From NCBI RefSeq assembly GCF_007859195.1, contig NZ_VOHL01000008.1, forward strand, positions 1 to 39,169: a stretch of DNA of 39,169 nucleotides, given 5' to 3'. This DNA is from Streptococcus cuniculipharyngis (GTDB lineage Bacteria > Bacillota > Bacilli > Lactobacillales > Streptococcaceae). A program made the translations under genes and the position numbers. Shown in pieces: positions 1 through 9,128 of this stretch; positions within the stretch are counted from its first letter, which is position 1; the number at the start of each line of letters is the position of its first letter. The notes under the pieces were generated by a model, which saw only the letters and a list, made by a program, of their open reading frames with translations, searched no databases and was not told the origin of the DNA.

Positions 1-3000
1 GGGTCTCGGTTGTTGGGATTTCACCAACGGTAACGATCTTACCACCTGAACCTTCTGGGATATTAACATTCTTCTTAACATCATCTTCCGTAATTGGAGT
101 ACCTTGTGGTACAACGATTTCGTTAGTTGATGGCTCAAACTTGTCTTTGTCTGGTGTTTCAGACTTAGTTGGAGTTTGTGAAGAAGATTCACTTGGAGTC
201 TCTGATGGAGTCTCGCTTGGTGTTTCACTTGGAGTCTCTGATGGAGTCTCACTTGGGGTTTCACTTGGAGTCTCTGATGGAGTTTCGCTTGGGGTTTCAC
301 TTGGAGTCTCGGATGGAGTCTCGCTTGGTGTCTCACTTGGAGTCTCGGATGGAGTCTCACTTGGGGTTTCACTTGGAGTCTCGGATGGAGTCTCGCTTGG
401 TGTTTCACTTGGAGTCTCGGATGGAGTCTCGCTTGGGGTTTCACTTGGAGTCTCTGACGGAGTTTCGCTTGGGGTTTCACTTGGAGTCTCGGATGGAGTC
501 TCACTTGGTGTTTCACTTGGAGTCTCGGATGGAGTCTCACTTGGGGTTTCACTTGGAGTCTCTGATGGAGTCTCGCTTGGTGTTTCACTTGGAGTCTCGG
601 ATGGAGTCTCGCTTGGTGTTTCACTTGGAGTCTCTGACGGAGTTTCGCTTGGTGTTTCACTTGGAGTCTCGCTTGGCGTTTCACTTGGTGTTTCGCTTGG
701 AGTCTCTGATGGAGTCTCACTTGGTGTTTCACTTGGAGTCTCTGACGGAGTTTCACTTGGTGTCGGTGTGACCGTCACAGGCACTTCAACAACCTCTGTT
801 GAGCCATCTGGATAACGAACAAGTACTGGTACTGATGGTTTTTTACCTGGGGTGTCAGTACTTGGAATATCGCCAATCTCTACAACTTCACCACCTGAGC
901 CTTCTGGAATTTTTACTTTCCCCTTAACATCGTCTTCTGTGATTGGTGTGCCTTGTGGAACAACAATCTCCTCAGTTGTCGGAGTGTATTTATCCTTATC
1001 CCGTTCCTCCACTGTGATCGTCATGGTCTTAGGCTCAGATTCCTTACCTTGGCTATCCACAGCAACAAATGTCACGGTGTAAGTTCCTGGTGTGTTGGTG
1101 TCCAAACCACCCTTATCGGTAATCTTAATGGTTGGTTTAGTTGACTCTTTGTTGTCACTATCATCTTCTTTATCAGTAGCACTAGCTTCAGAAATCAGTT
1201 GGTCATCAGTAATTTCTGCACCTGCTTTTACCGTGCGATCTGCAGGAGGGGTCACTACCGGCGCTTCATTGGTGATATTATCTTGTGCTTCCTCAGACTC
1301 ATTGCCCCAACCATCGTAAGCCTTGGCAGTAACGTGTTCTCCCTCTGGCAAGTTAACACCTGCTGGGGTAGGGGTTAGAAGTTTCCCATCAACCATTTGG
1401 ACTGGTTGACCATCTGGCAATCTAATGTAGCTACCGTCTCCTTGCTTAATGTAAACAACTTTAACCGGTTGTTTGTCTCCATTACTATTTGGATAAGTAA
1501 CTTCTATCTGCGTTACATCCGGATCACTTGGTGGTGTCACTGGCACAACATCAGCTCCCGCAATAACATCGTCAACAACAGGTGCTGCTGGGGCTGTTAC
1601 GTCACGAACAATCATTCCAAATTTAGATACCTTAGTATTAACGACACCGTAGTTATTTTTTGGTGTTTGTCCGTCTGCTTGATAGAGTGGCAATAATTCT
1701 GAATCAGTCTTATCATCAATTGCACTTGCTGCAATGGCATACAAACCTGGTGTCGTTGGAGCACCTGTAATCTTATACAAGGCCCTACCAGCTTCACGTT
1801 CAACAAGCTCTGCTGTCAAACCATCTGGTAAACCGGCTTGCTCAACACCATTAGCACTGTAAGTAAAGACCACCTTATTGAACTCACGATTAGTTGAGGT
1901 TGCTTCAACATAAATTGGCTCAATAGCTTCATTAGCCTCTACATCACGATAAGCTTGTTGGTAAATTCTAGGTCTAACTTGACCTTTTGGATCCTCTGTA
2001 ACATTTGCCTTTTCAGCCGCTACTTTCTCAGGAGTCATGCCATCAGCTAGATTGGTTGCTTGGTTACTTACCGTAATCTCTGGAGCAATGTTATCGACAA
2101 AATACAATGGCAAAATTTGCCAGAAATAACCATTAGCATCACGCGCTACGGCATAGTAATCACGTTGGTTATTTTTGTCCCAATTTTCTGGTAGAGTGAT
2201 TGTCTTTTTATCAGTTGGGCTGTCGAGCTTATAAGCTGCTGATGAATCATTTAAGTCTTTTGAAGCAATACCAACATAAACATCAGCAGAGTCAGTATAA
2301 GATCCGTCCATGTTAATTGGAACAGTCTTGTCTGTGGCATAAACATATGAGCTATTGATATGTGTCAATAGTGACTGTTTAGAGACTGTTCCCTCATACG
2401 TTGGCTTCGTTACCGTATAGGTTTCAGAGGTAATCGTCTCGTTCGTCTTAGGATTACGAGCCTCAACATAAATCTGATCCCCTTCCTGAATTCCTGGAAG
2501 ATGAACAGGTGATAGATATGGACGACGACTATCAACTTCTTCACGCTCTGGCTTTGTAGCCGCAGGCGCTTGACCTGTCAAGGTTGTAATCACCTCACCT
2601 GTTGATTTCTTAAAGGTATATTCAATTCCTGGCTGAGCGGTGAAAGAAGCATTTGCGGTATTATCTTTGAGGGCGACACCTGCCTCAACAATTTTCACTG
2701 GGAAAATTTTATTGGTATCAAAGATAAACATTTGTTGACCATTATCAGGGTCAATTAATGTCACAACTCCGTCACCTGTTGGCAAAGTGCCTAGACGAGT
2801 ATTGTCCATAGCTCCTGATGTATTGCTTGCTGCAGCAAACATCATTGCTTGACCTTCTAGTTCATTGTCGCCACCCTTACCTGCTGCTGCTTGGTCATCT
2901 TTGACAACATTGAAATTGATTAAGTTTTTACGTCCGCCACGCTCTGTCACTACAGCTGCCTGCATCGCTGATTGACCTTCTGCTAGCTTATAACCTTCAA

Positions 3001-3646
3001 GTGCTGGAGCTGTGCCAACTTCACTAACAGCATTAACTGAGAATTGGACATTCTGGTTAGCTGGTAGGGTTGTCTCTTCAACAACAGATTTATTTGCTGA
3101 GTAAACCACCTGCTGAGTATCAACATCGGTATAGGTTACCTTATAGGTTGTTGCAGCTACACGCTTTGTTGACTCTTGAGGAGTTGTAGCAGCCCTAGTT
3201 GCTGTTTCCGCTACTGCTACTGAAGCTACTGGCGCCTGAGCCACTTCTGACTTCGCTACTTCTGGGCTTGTTGAGGCTGAAGCTACTGACTCACTACCTG
3301 CAGTCGAAGCAGTACTTGTTACCTCCTCACTGGCTACTCTTGTCTCTGATTGAGCGGTAGCACTTGTTGAATTAAGGTCTTGACGAGTTTCTGATGCAGC
3401 TACCTCTGAAGCTAGAACTGCTTCAGATGAGCTAGCTGGAGTGGTTACTTCTGTTACCGCTGACGGTTCCGAAACAACTGTGCTGGTTGGCAGATTAGAT
3501 TCTGTAGCTGCCGTCACCTCTTGTTGTTCAGCCTGAGCTGTTCCCGCAAAAGCTGCAAAAACAGTGGCAATCAAAACAGAAGCTGCACCGAACTTAAATT
3601 TCTTAATGCTAAACTTTTGTTTGGTTTCATCATGTTTTTTAAACAT
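1..3646 (-). CDS. YSIRK-type cell-surface protein with Ig-like and Rib-like domains and ETPS repeats (partial, C-terminus off window)
   Basis: The ATG at 3646 follows an AGGAGGA ribosome site (3657-3663); the frame stays open to the window edge, giving residues 1-1215. Residues 1-39 are a YSIRK-type signal peptide (motif FSIKKFKFGAAS at 12-23, hydrophobic core, likely cleavage after AQA). Residues 40 to about 165 are Ser/Thr/Ala-rich. A folded region follows to about 680. Two Ig-like modules come next, about 684-785 and 788-890, the second with GTYTVTFVAVDSQGKESE. A Rib-like module lies at about 895-960 and contains VRYPDGSTEVVEVPVTV. About 48 ETPS tetrapeptides fill 962-1153, and a second Rib-like module starts at about 1165 and is cut off. 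YSIRK signals in streptococci go with sortase-anchored proteins, so an LPXTG end is expected outside the window (inference). The likely role is adhesion or host contact; the ligand cannot be told. Confidence 0.88.
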   Translation of the reverse strand, partial: MFKKHDETKQKFSIKKFKFGAASVLIATVFAAFAGTAQAEQQEVTAATESNLPTSTVVSEPSAVTEVTTPASSSEAVLASEVAASETRQDLNSTSATAQSETRVASEEVTSTASTAGSESVASASTSPEVAKSEVAQAPVASVAVAETATRAATTPQESTKRVAATTYKVTYTDVDTQQVVYSANKSVVEETTLPANQNVQFSVNAVSEVGTAPALEGYKLAEGQSAMQAAVVTERGGRKNLINFNVVKDDQAAAGKGGDNELEGQAMMFAAASNTSGAMDNTRLGTLPTGDGVVTLIDPDNGQQMFIFDTNKIFPVKIVEAGVALKDNTANASFTAQPGIEYTFKKSTGEVITTLTGQAPAATKPEREEVDSRRPYLSPVHLPGIQEGDQIYVEARNPKTNETITSETYTVTKPTYEGTVSKQSLLTHINSSYVYATDKTVPINMDGSYTDSADVYVGIASKDLNDSSAAYKLDSPTDKKTITLPENWDKNNQRDYYAVARDANGYFWQILPLYFVDNIAPEITVSNQATNLADGMTPEKVAAEKANVTEDPKGQVRPRIYQQAYRDVEANEAIEPIYVEATSTNREFNKVVFTYSANGVEQAGLPDGLTAELVEREAGRALYKITGAPTTPGLYAIAASAIDDKTDSELLPLYQADGQTPKNNYGVVNTKVSKFGMIVRDVTAPAAPVVDDVIAGADVVPVTPPSDPDVTQIEVTYPNSNGDKQPVKVVYIKQGDGSYIRLPDGQPVQMVDGKLLTPTPAGVNLPEGEHVTAKAYDGWGNESEEAQDNITNEAPVVTPPADRTVKAGAEITDDQLISEASATDKEDDSDNKESTKPTIKITDKGGLDTNTPGTYTVTFVAVDSQGKESEPKTMTITVEERDKDKYTPTTEEIVVPQGTPITEDDVKGKVKIPEGSGGEVVEIGDIPSTDTPGKKPSVPVLVRYPDGSTEVVEVPVTVTPTPSETPSETPSETPSETPSETPSETPSETPSETPSETPSETPSETPSETPSETPSETPSETPSETPSETPSETPSETPSETPSETPSETPSETPSETPSETPSETPSETPSETPSETPSETPSETPSETPSETPSETPSETPSETPSETPSETPSETPSETPSETPSETPSETPSETPSETPSETPSETPSESSSQTPTKSETPDKDKFEPSTNEIVVPQGTPITEDDVKKNVNIPEGSGGKIVTVGEIPTTET
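188..763 (-). repeat. Tandem 12-bp repeat (ETPS), organised in 36-bp higher-order units
   Basis: On the minus strand this stretch encodes Glu-Thr-Pro-Ser about 48 times without a break. Serine codons AGT, AGC and TCA alternate, so at DNA level three tetrapeptides make a 36-bp unit, with third-base changes between copies. The unit length is a multiple of three, so copy-number change keeps the frame. The product would be an extended Pro/Ser/Thr stalk between two Rib-like modules. The pattern has no unique spacers and is not a CRISPR array. Confidence 0.95.
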
Positions 3647-3680
3647 GTCTCACATTTCCTCCTTTTTGTGATTAACCCGT

Positions 3681-3710
3681 ATTATACCACCCTGTTCACA
3701 CCTTCGTCAA
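3681..3710 (-). promoter_or_regulatory. Sigma-A promoter of the surface-protein gene
   Basis: Reading the minus strand, TTGACG (3705-3710) is followed by an 18-base spacer and TATAAT (3681-3686). The ribosome site and ATG lie 20-40 bases downstream. A perfect -10 and near-perfect -35 suggest strong expression. Confidence 0.85.
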
Positions 3711-3926
3711 CCTGTCAACTGATACGCTTGTAAATATTCTCACATTTTTATTCATCTTAAGAAAAGCTTAAGTTTCATTCTTTTTGAGCACTCAAAACCC
3801 TATAAACCATGTGAAAACTCTCGTTTTTTAGGAATAAAACACTCTCTTCACCTTCTTTTTTTATTAATATCCGAAAGTATAATTTTATACTCAATTTCCT
3901 GATTTTGAGTAATTTTTATGTATTAT

Positions 3927-3943
3927 AAAAAAAAAAAAAAAAA
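3927..3943. repeat. Poly-A (17) homopolymeric tract
   Basis: Seventeen consecutive A on the plus strand, T on the strand of the surface-protein gene, about 215 bases upstream of that gene's -35 element. Tracts this long are prone to slippage. It is not part of a recognisable terminator. Confidence 0.9.
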
Positions 3944-4080
3944 CGAAATTTATATTTATACACTAAATTATCTGTCTTTTACAAACATTATTTCCTTTAA
4001 CCTAGCTTAAAAAGAGCCGCTTTTTGGACTTAAAGTCTGAACATTATAAACATAAATTGTCATTCAAATCTGTCTATTAC

Positions 4081-4132
4081 AAAAAAGAACATGTGACCTA
4101 GCTCCCGCAAGGGAGGTTGAATCAACATGTCC
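4081..4132 (-). terminator. Intrinsic terminator of leuS
   Basis: A hairpin just past the leuS stop pairs outer arms around ACATGT at both ends and an inner CTCCC (4102-4106) with GGGAG (4111-4115) around a GCAA loop. Six U follow on the transcript (plus-strand A at 4081-4086). Confidence 0.8.
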
Positions 4133-4144
4133 TTATCATCAATC

Positions 4145-6646
4145 TTATTTGACAACAATATTAACGAGTTTATTTGGTACCGTAATGATCTTGACAAGGG
4201 TTTTACCCGCAAGGGCTTCTTGGACCTTGTCATCCGCCTTGGCTAAGTCTTCCAGTTGCTCACGCGCCATGTCTTTGGCAACGACCAACTTGGCACGCAC
4301 CTTACCATTGATTTGGACCACAATCTCAATCTCATCTTCCACCAAGAACTTATCGTCCCAGCTTGGGAATGGCACGTAAGTGATGGATTCATTAGACTGG
4401 GTCAAGACCTGCCAAAGCTCTTCCCCCAAGTGAGGGGCAAATGGGGCAATGAGTTGAACAAAGCCTTTGGCATAGTCAGCGTATAGCTGGTCTTCTTTGT
4501 TGGCTGCATTGACAAAAATCATCATTTGGGCAATAGCTGTATTGAACTTGAGGGTCTCAATCTGCTCAGTCACTGCCTTAACAGTTTCATGATAGACCTT
4601 ATCCAAGGCTCCGCTATTTTCCGTGACAATCTCCTTGCTAGTTATCAGGCGATAGACGCGGTCAAGGAACTTGCGAGCCCCTTCCAAGCCTTCTTCTGAC
4701 CAAGCGATAGAAGCGTCCAGTGGCCCCATGAACATCTCATAAACACGCAGGGTGTCGGCTCCGTACTGCTCAACCACATCATCAGGGTTGACGACATTTT
4801 TTAGGGATTTAGACATTTTTGCTGGTGCTTGCTCTAGCTGCTCGCCAGTTTCCACATGGAAATAGCTACCGTCACGTTTTTCCACCTTGTCCGTCGCTAC
4901 CAAGGCGCCACGGCTATCACGGTAGCTGGTTCCCAAAATCATGCCCTGATTAAAGAGTTTTTGGAACGGTTCCTTGGTTGGCACCACGCCAAGGTCATAA
5001 AGGAATTTATGCCAGAAACGTGCGTAGAGCAGGTGGAGAACAGCATGCTCAGCCCCACCAATGTAAATATCCACTGGCAACCAAGCCTTAAGCAAGTCTT
5101 CATCCGCCAGTTTTTTGTCATTATGAGGGTCAATGTAACGCAGATAGTACCAACTTGACCCTGCCCACTGGGGCATGGTGTTGGTTTCACGACGACCCTT
5201 AACGCCATCAGCACGGGTAACCGTCAGCCAATCCGTCAGATTAGCCAGCGGGCTTTCCCCTGTCCCAGATGGCTTGATGTCACTGGTTTTTGGCAAGACC
5301 AAGGGTAACTCTTCTTCAGGAATGGCTGTTGAGGTGCCATCTTCCCAGTGAATGATTGGGATTGGCTCACCCCAGTAGCGTTGGCGGCTGAAGAGCCAGT
5401 CACGTAGGCGGTAGGTCACTTGCTCACTACCTCTTCCTTCTGCTTCCAGCCAAGCAACCATCTTGCTAATAGCCTCAGCCTTGTCTAAGCCATCCAAGAA
5501 ATCTGAATTGATGTGACGGCCATCTTCCGTATAAGCCCCTTGACTGATGTCACCACCCTCGATGACTGGCAGGATTGGCAGGTCAAATTGTTTGGCAAAT
5601 TGCCAATCACGTTCATCATGGGCAGGCACTCCCATGACTGCCCCTGTCCCATAGCTAGCAAGGACATAATCTGAAATCCAAATCGGCACTTCTTGACCAT
5701 TGGCTGGATTGATGGCGTAGGCCCCTGTCCAGACCCCTGTCTTGTCCTTGGCAAGGTCAGTCCGAGCCAAATCAGATTTAAGGCTGGCTTGGTGCTTGTA
5801 ATCAGCGACCAAGGCCGCCTGCTCTGGGCTGGTAATCTCATCAACTAAGGCATGCTCTGGCGATAGCACGGCATAGCTCACCCCAAACAGGGTATCGGGA
5901 CGAGTGGTAAAAACAGTAAAGTCCTTGTCTGTTCCCTTAATCTTAAAGGTTACATTTGCCCCTGTTGATTTACCAATCCAGTTGCGTTGCATGTCCTTGA
6001 TGGATTCTGGCCAATCTAGGTCTTCTAGGTCATTAAGCAAACGTTCAGCATAGGCCGTGATTTTAAGCATCCATTGCCGCATGGGCTTGCGAACAACGGG
6101 GTAGCCGCCTCGTTCAGAGGTTCCATCTGGTAAGACTTCTTCATTGGCAATGGCTGTGCCTAGTTCTTCCACCCAGTTGACCGGCACTTCTGCTTCATAG
6201 GCCAAGCCTTTTTCATAAAGTTTGGTGAAAATCCACTGGGTCCACTTGTAATAATTAGGGTCAGTCGTATTGATTTCACGGTCCCAGTCGTAAGAAAATC
6301 CGAGGGCATTGATTTGACGCTTAAAATTGGCGATATTTTCCGCCGTAAATTCAGCCGGGTCATTACCGGTGTCCATGGCGTATTGCTCAGCTGGCAGACC
6401 AAAGGCATCCCAGCCCATAGGATGGAGGACATTGTAGCCCTTGGCACGCTTGAAACGACTGAGAATATCTGTCGCCGTGTAGCCTTCTGGGTGACCAACG
6501 TGCAGACCTGCCCCACTCGGATAAGGGAACATATCCAAGGCATAAAAATTGGGTTTGTCAGGGTCAGTAGTGGTCTTGAAGGTTTGATTTTCTGCCCAGA
6601 AAGCCTGCCACTTAGGCTCGACAGATTTATGATTATAGTAAGACAT
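4145..6646 (-). CDS. leuS: Leucyl-tRNA synthetase
   Basis: Charges tRNA-Leu with leucine in the cytoplasm (class Ia synthetase). The 833-residue length is normal for bacterial LeuRS. The HIGH-type motif is [12 protein letters not shown] at residues 41-52 and the KMSKS loop is KMSKSLKN near residue 608. The CP1 editing domain, which removes mischarged isoleucine and norvaline, lies between them, including the [19 protein letters not shown] segment. The C-terminus has the anticodon-binding and tail domains. AAGGAG stands ahead of the ATG. It has its own promoter and terminator and so is probably monocistronic. I see no T-box leader; the untranslated region is too short for one. Confidence 0.98.
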   Translation of the reverse strand: MSYYNHKSVEPKWQAFWAENQTFKTTTDPDKPNFYALDMFPYPSGAGLHVGHPEGYTATDILSRFKRAKGYNVLHPMGWDAFGLPAEQYAMDTGNDPAEFTAENIANFKRQINALGFSYDWDREINTTDPNYYKWTQWIFTKLYEKGLAYEAEVPVNWVEELGTAIANEEVLPDGTSERGGYPVVRKPMRQWMLKITAYAERLLNDLEDLDWPESIKDMQRNWIGKSTGANVTFKIKGTDKDFTVFTTRPDTLFGVSYAVLSPEHALVDEITSPEQAALVADYKHQASLKSDLARTDLAKDKTGVWTGAYAINPANGQEVPIWISDYVLASYGTGAVMGVPAHDERDWQFAKQFDLPILPVIEGGDISQGAYTEDGRHINSDFLDGLDKAEAISKMVAWLEAEGRGSEQVTYRLRDWLFSRQRYWGEPIPIIHWEDGTSTAIPEEELPLVLPKTSDIKPSGTGESPLANLTDWLTVTRADGVKGRRETNTMPQWAGSSWYYLRYIDPHNDKKLADEDLLKAWLPVDIYIGGAEHAVLHLLYARFWHKFLYDLGVVPTKEPFQKLFNQGMILGTSYRDSRGALVATDKVEKRDGSYFHVETGEQLEQAPAKMSKSLKNVVNPDDVVEQYGADTLRVYEMFMGPLDASIAWSEEGLEGARKFLDRVYRLITSKEIVTENSGALDKVYHETVKAVTEQIETLKFNTAIAQMMIFVNAANKEDQLYADYAKGFVQLIAPFAPHLGEELWQVLTQSNESITYVPFPSWDDKFLVEDEIEIVVQINGKVRAKLVVAKDMAREQLEDLAKADDKVQEALAGKTLVKIITVPNKLVNIVVK

Positions 6647-6680
6647 CAGTTTCTCCTTGTTGACATACGATTATCTAAAC

Positions 6681-6706
6681 AGCCCTAAGAAACACTCATT
6701 AGGGCT
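6681..6706 (-). other. Stem-loop in the leuS leader
   Basis: On the minus strand an 8-bp stem, AGCCCTAA paired with TTAGGGCT, closes a 10-base loop. It lies between the leuS -10 element and its ribosome site and has no U-run after it, so it is unlikely to be an intrinsic terminator. Its function is unknown. Confidence 0.7.
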
Positions 6707-6718
6707 AAAATATGCTTT

Positions 6719-6727
6719 ATTATACCA
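6719..6727 (-). promoter_or_regulatory. Extended -10 promoter of leuS
   Basis: TGGTATAAT on the minus strand, 72 bases before the leuS ATG. No good -35 is visible, which fits an extended -10 promoter. Confidence 0.65.
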
Positions 6728-6760
6728 TTTTTTAGGGGAAAATAATAGATGAAGGGACTA

Positions 6761-9031
6761 CTATTGGAAATAATTGAGCACTCGATTCCATAGGTCCTGG
6801 GCTGTTTGAGCCAGATTGGCCTCTTCAACTGCCTTGGTGATATTTTTTTGAGCCTCTTGGGCTGAATCCCTGAGACTGTCAATAATGGACTGGGAATTGC
6901 TTTCAGTCGCTGTGTCCGTTAGATAGGTTGGAGCGATGCCATTTTGCTCATAGGCATTTTCAACACTAAACTGATTGCCATCCGTATAAGGCAAAATGTA
7001 GCTGGCCAGATTGCTAAAAATATAGGAGGCCGTCCCAGCACTGGAATCACTGAGGTAGTGACTCTCATCTGTTTCGCTGAAACCAACCCATTGGCTGATA
7101 ACAACATCTGGTGTATAGCCAATGACCCATTGGTCACTGGCTAAATCAGGGTTAAAGTCGGTCTCTGTCGTCCCTGTTTTCCCCGCCATAGTATAGCCGA
7201 CAACATTGGCATTGACCGCCGTTCCATTAGAGAAGGTGCCCAACATCATGCTAGTCATCTTATCAGCTACGGATTTACTCATGACTCGTTTGGCACTATT
7301 GCTAAATTCTTTGAGCACCTCGCCATTGGCGGTTTCGATACGGGTGATGAGATGGGCCTTATTCATGACCCCATCGTTGGCAAAGGCGGCATAGGCCTGA
7401 GCCATTTCCAAGGGATTGGTCGTGACACTGCCGCCAAGGGCAACCCCTAACTCCTGCTCCGTCTTAGATAGGTTGAGGCCAAAGCGTTTGCCATAACTAA
7501 AGACCTTGTCAAGCCCTAATTGGTCAGCCAGGTAGACGGCAGGAACATTATAGGAATTGGCTAGGGCCTGATACATGGGCACATCTTCACTAGTGTAACC
7601 ACCATAGTTACTCGGCTGGTAGCCATTAAAATCAATCGGACTATTCGGCAATAGACGATCTGTAGACCAGCCAGCCGCTACCGCTGGGGTGTAAACCACC
7701 AAGGGCTTAATGGTTGAGCCTGGGCTACGAGCTGACTGGGTAGCATAGTTGAAACTCCTAAAGGTTGGATCAATGGTCGAGTTGACACGTCCCACCAGAC
7801 CTCTGACACCACCTGTTTTGGGATCAAGGGCTACACTGGCTGCCTGAGCACTGCTACCATCAGCGGCAAGGGGAAACAATTGGCTATTGTTAAAGGTGGT
7901 CTGCATGCCAACTTGATAATTTTGGTCTAACTCGGTATAGATTTTATAGCCATTATTGACAATATCCTGCTCTTTCAAGCCATAAACAGCCATGGCTTCA
8001 TTGATTACCGCATCAAAATAGGAGGGATAGCGATAGTCATCAACCTTACCCGTATAGGTATCTGCCAAACGATTGCCCATACCAATGGTCGCTGTCTCGT
8101 CAGCTACTTCCTGACTAATCATACCTGCCGCTACCATATTTTGTAAGACCGTATCTCGACGATTAGTAGCATTCTCCACCGAGTAATAAGGATTATAAAT
8201 CTCTGGTCCTTTGAGCATACCTGCCAAGGTTGCCGCCTGGTCCAAACTCAAATCTGCAGCTGTCGTGCCAAAATATTTCTGACTGGCATCTTCTACCCCC
8301 CAGACCCCATTACCAAAGTAGGCATTATTGAGGTACATGGTCAGGATTTCCTGCTTGCTATATTTTTTGGTTAATTCCAAGGCCATGAAAAACTCTCTCG
8401 CCTTACGCTTGATGGTTTGGTCTTGGGTCAGGTAAGCATTTTTGGCTAATTGTTGGGTAATGGTGGATCCCCCACCAGACCGTCCTAGCGTTAAAATGGC
8501 CAACAGGGTCCGCTTGTAGTTGATACCGTCATTTTGATAAAAGGTCCGGTCCTCAGTTGCCAGCACAGCATTTTCCAAATCATCCGAGATGGCATCCAGT
8601 TCCACATAAGTCCCCTTTTGACCATAAAGCGTGCCTGCCTGGTCACCATTTTTGTCATAAATGACCGTTGTCGCCTTGAGGGCCTCCTGCAAATTAACCA
8701 CCTTAGCCGTTTTGGACAGGTAAAAGAGGTAGGTTCCCGACAGGAGGACGAAGCTAGCCACTAAAATCAGAAAAATCTTGCCCAAGCGATAACGTCGCCA
8801 AAAACGCCGTAAGGGATTGCGAGTTGAGGGCATAAATCTCTTGATGTTTTGGATAAACTTGGGCTCTGCCTTTTCCTTGGCCTTGTAAACCTGACTTCTC
8901 TGGTAGGAGTTGCCATCTAGCTCTTGTCTTGCTTGTTCAGAGGGGGCCTCCTGTACGGATGTCCTCTCCTTTTCCGCTACGCTAGTCTGCTCTAAAGCGC
9001 TTTTTTTCTGGATTAATTTTCTAAATATCAT
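6761..9031 (-). CDS. pbp2A: Class A penicillin-binding protein PBP2a (glycosyltransferase and transpeptidase)
   Basis: A bifunctional membrane enzyme that polymerises lipid II into glycan strands and cross-links the peptides. Residues 1-84 are a basic cytoplasmic tail and 85-106 the membrane anchor. The GT51 domain follows, with ATEDRTFYQNDG and GGSTITQQLAKN. The transpeptidase has the active-site SxxK in SPGSTIKP (about residue 437), an SYN motif, and KTGTTET (about 617). At 756 residues it matches, as I recall it, Streptococcus pneumoniae PBP2a better than PBP1a or PBP1b; the sequence around the anchor and GT domain is closely similar. The start is the ATG at 9031, only six bases after a perfect -10, with no ribosome site, so the mRNA may be leaderless. 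Confidence 0.93.
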   Translation of the reverse strand: MIFRKLIQKKSALEQTSVAEKERTSVQEAPSEQARQELDGNSYQRSQVYKAKEKAEPKFIQNIKRFMPSTRNPLRRFWRRYRLGKIFLILVASFVLLSGTYLFYLSKTAKVVNLQEALKATTVIYDKNGDQAGTLYGQKGTYVELDAISDDLENAVLATEDRTFYQNDGINYKRTLLAILTLGRSGGGSTITQQLAKNAYLTQDQTIKRKAREFFMALELTKKYSKQEILTMYLNNAYFGNGVWGVEDASQKYFGTTAADLSLDQAATLAGMLKGPEIYNPYYSVENATNRRDTVLQNMVAAGMISQEVADETATIGMGNRLADTYTGKVDDYRYPSYFDAVINEAMAVYGLKEQDIVNNGYKIYTELDQNYQVGMQTTFNNSQLFPLAADGSSAQAASVALDPKTGGVRGLVGRVNSTIDPTFRSFNYATQSARSPGSTIKPLVVYTPAVAAGWSTDRLLPNSPIDFNGYQPSNYGGYTSEDVPMYQALANSYNVPAVYLADQLGLDKVFSYGKRFGLNLSKTEQELGVALGGSVTTNPLEMAQAYAAFANDGVMNKAHLITRIETANGEVLKEFSNSAKRVMSKSVADKMTSMMLGTFSNGTAVNANVVGYTMAGKTGTTETDFNPDLASDQWVIGYTPDVVISQWVGFSETDESHYLSDSSAGTASYIFSNLASYILPYTDGNQFSVENAYEQNGIAPTYLTDTATESNSQSIIDSLRDSAQEAQKNITKAVEEANLAQTAQDLWNRVLNYFQ

Positions 9032-9037
9032 GTTCTT

Positions 9038-9046
9038 ATTATAGCA
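9038..9046 (-). promoter_or_regulatory. Extended -10 promoter of pbp2A, directly before the start codon
   Basis: TGCTATAAT on the minus strand. Six bases (AAGAAC) separate the hexamer from the pbp2A ATG, which places the expected transcription start at or next to the start codon. Confidence 0.75.
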
Positions 9047-9113
9047 ACTTTCATCAAAATCAGCATCAGTCAGCCCTCTGACCGAGAAAATATCAGCCCC
9101 TAGACCGAAAACA

Positions 9114-9122
9114 TGCTATAAT
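9114..9122 (+). promoter_or_regulatory. Extended -10 promoter of the pseudouridine synthase gene, directly before the start codon
   Basis: TGCTATAAT, followed by AAGAGC and the ATG at 9129. The -10 sits between CATGC (9112-9116) and GCATG (9127-9131), an inverted repeat with a 10-base spacer. The layout mirrors the divergent pbp2A promoter. Confidence 0.75.
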
Positions 9123-9128
9123 AAGAGC

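Larger units (their letters stand above)
3647..4144. other. Gene-free AT-rich intergenic region with A17 homopolymer
   Basis: About 500 bases with no credible reading frame. It holds the surface-protein promoter at its left end and the leuS terminator at its right end. Between them are a CTTAAG-containing inverted repeat near 3757-3773, a small palindrome (AGTATAATTTTATACT near 3885-3900), and a run of 17 A at 3927-3943. I see no rRNA, tRNA or recognisable riboswitch. A small RNA cannot be excluded. Confidence 0.7.

Noticed and set aside
188..763. 36-bp periodic repeats as a CRISPR array
   Set aside because: Units are contiguous with no unique spacers, they encode ETPS in frame within a larger gene, and no cas genes are near.
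141..815. Long plus-strand open frames rich in SLGV/SDGV opposite the repeat array
   Set aside because: They arise because the 12/36-bp repeat is a multiple of three and free of stops in several frames. The minus-strand reading has the signal peptide, ribosome site, promoter and domain structure.
6647..6718. T-box leader before leuS
   Set aside because: Leader of about 65-70 bases with one hairpin and no T-box consensus or antiterminator.
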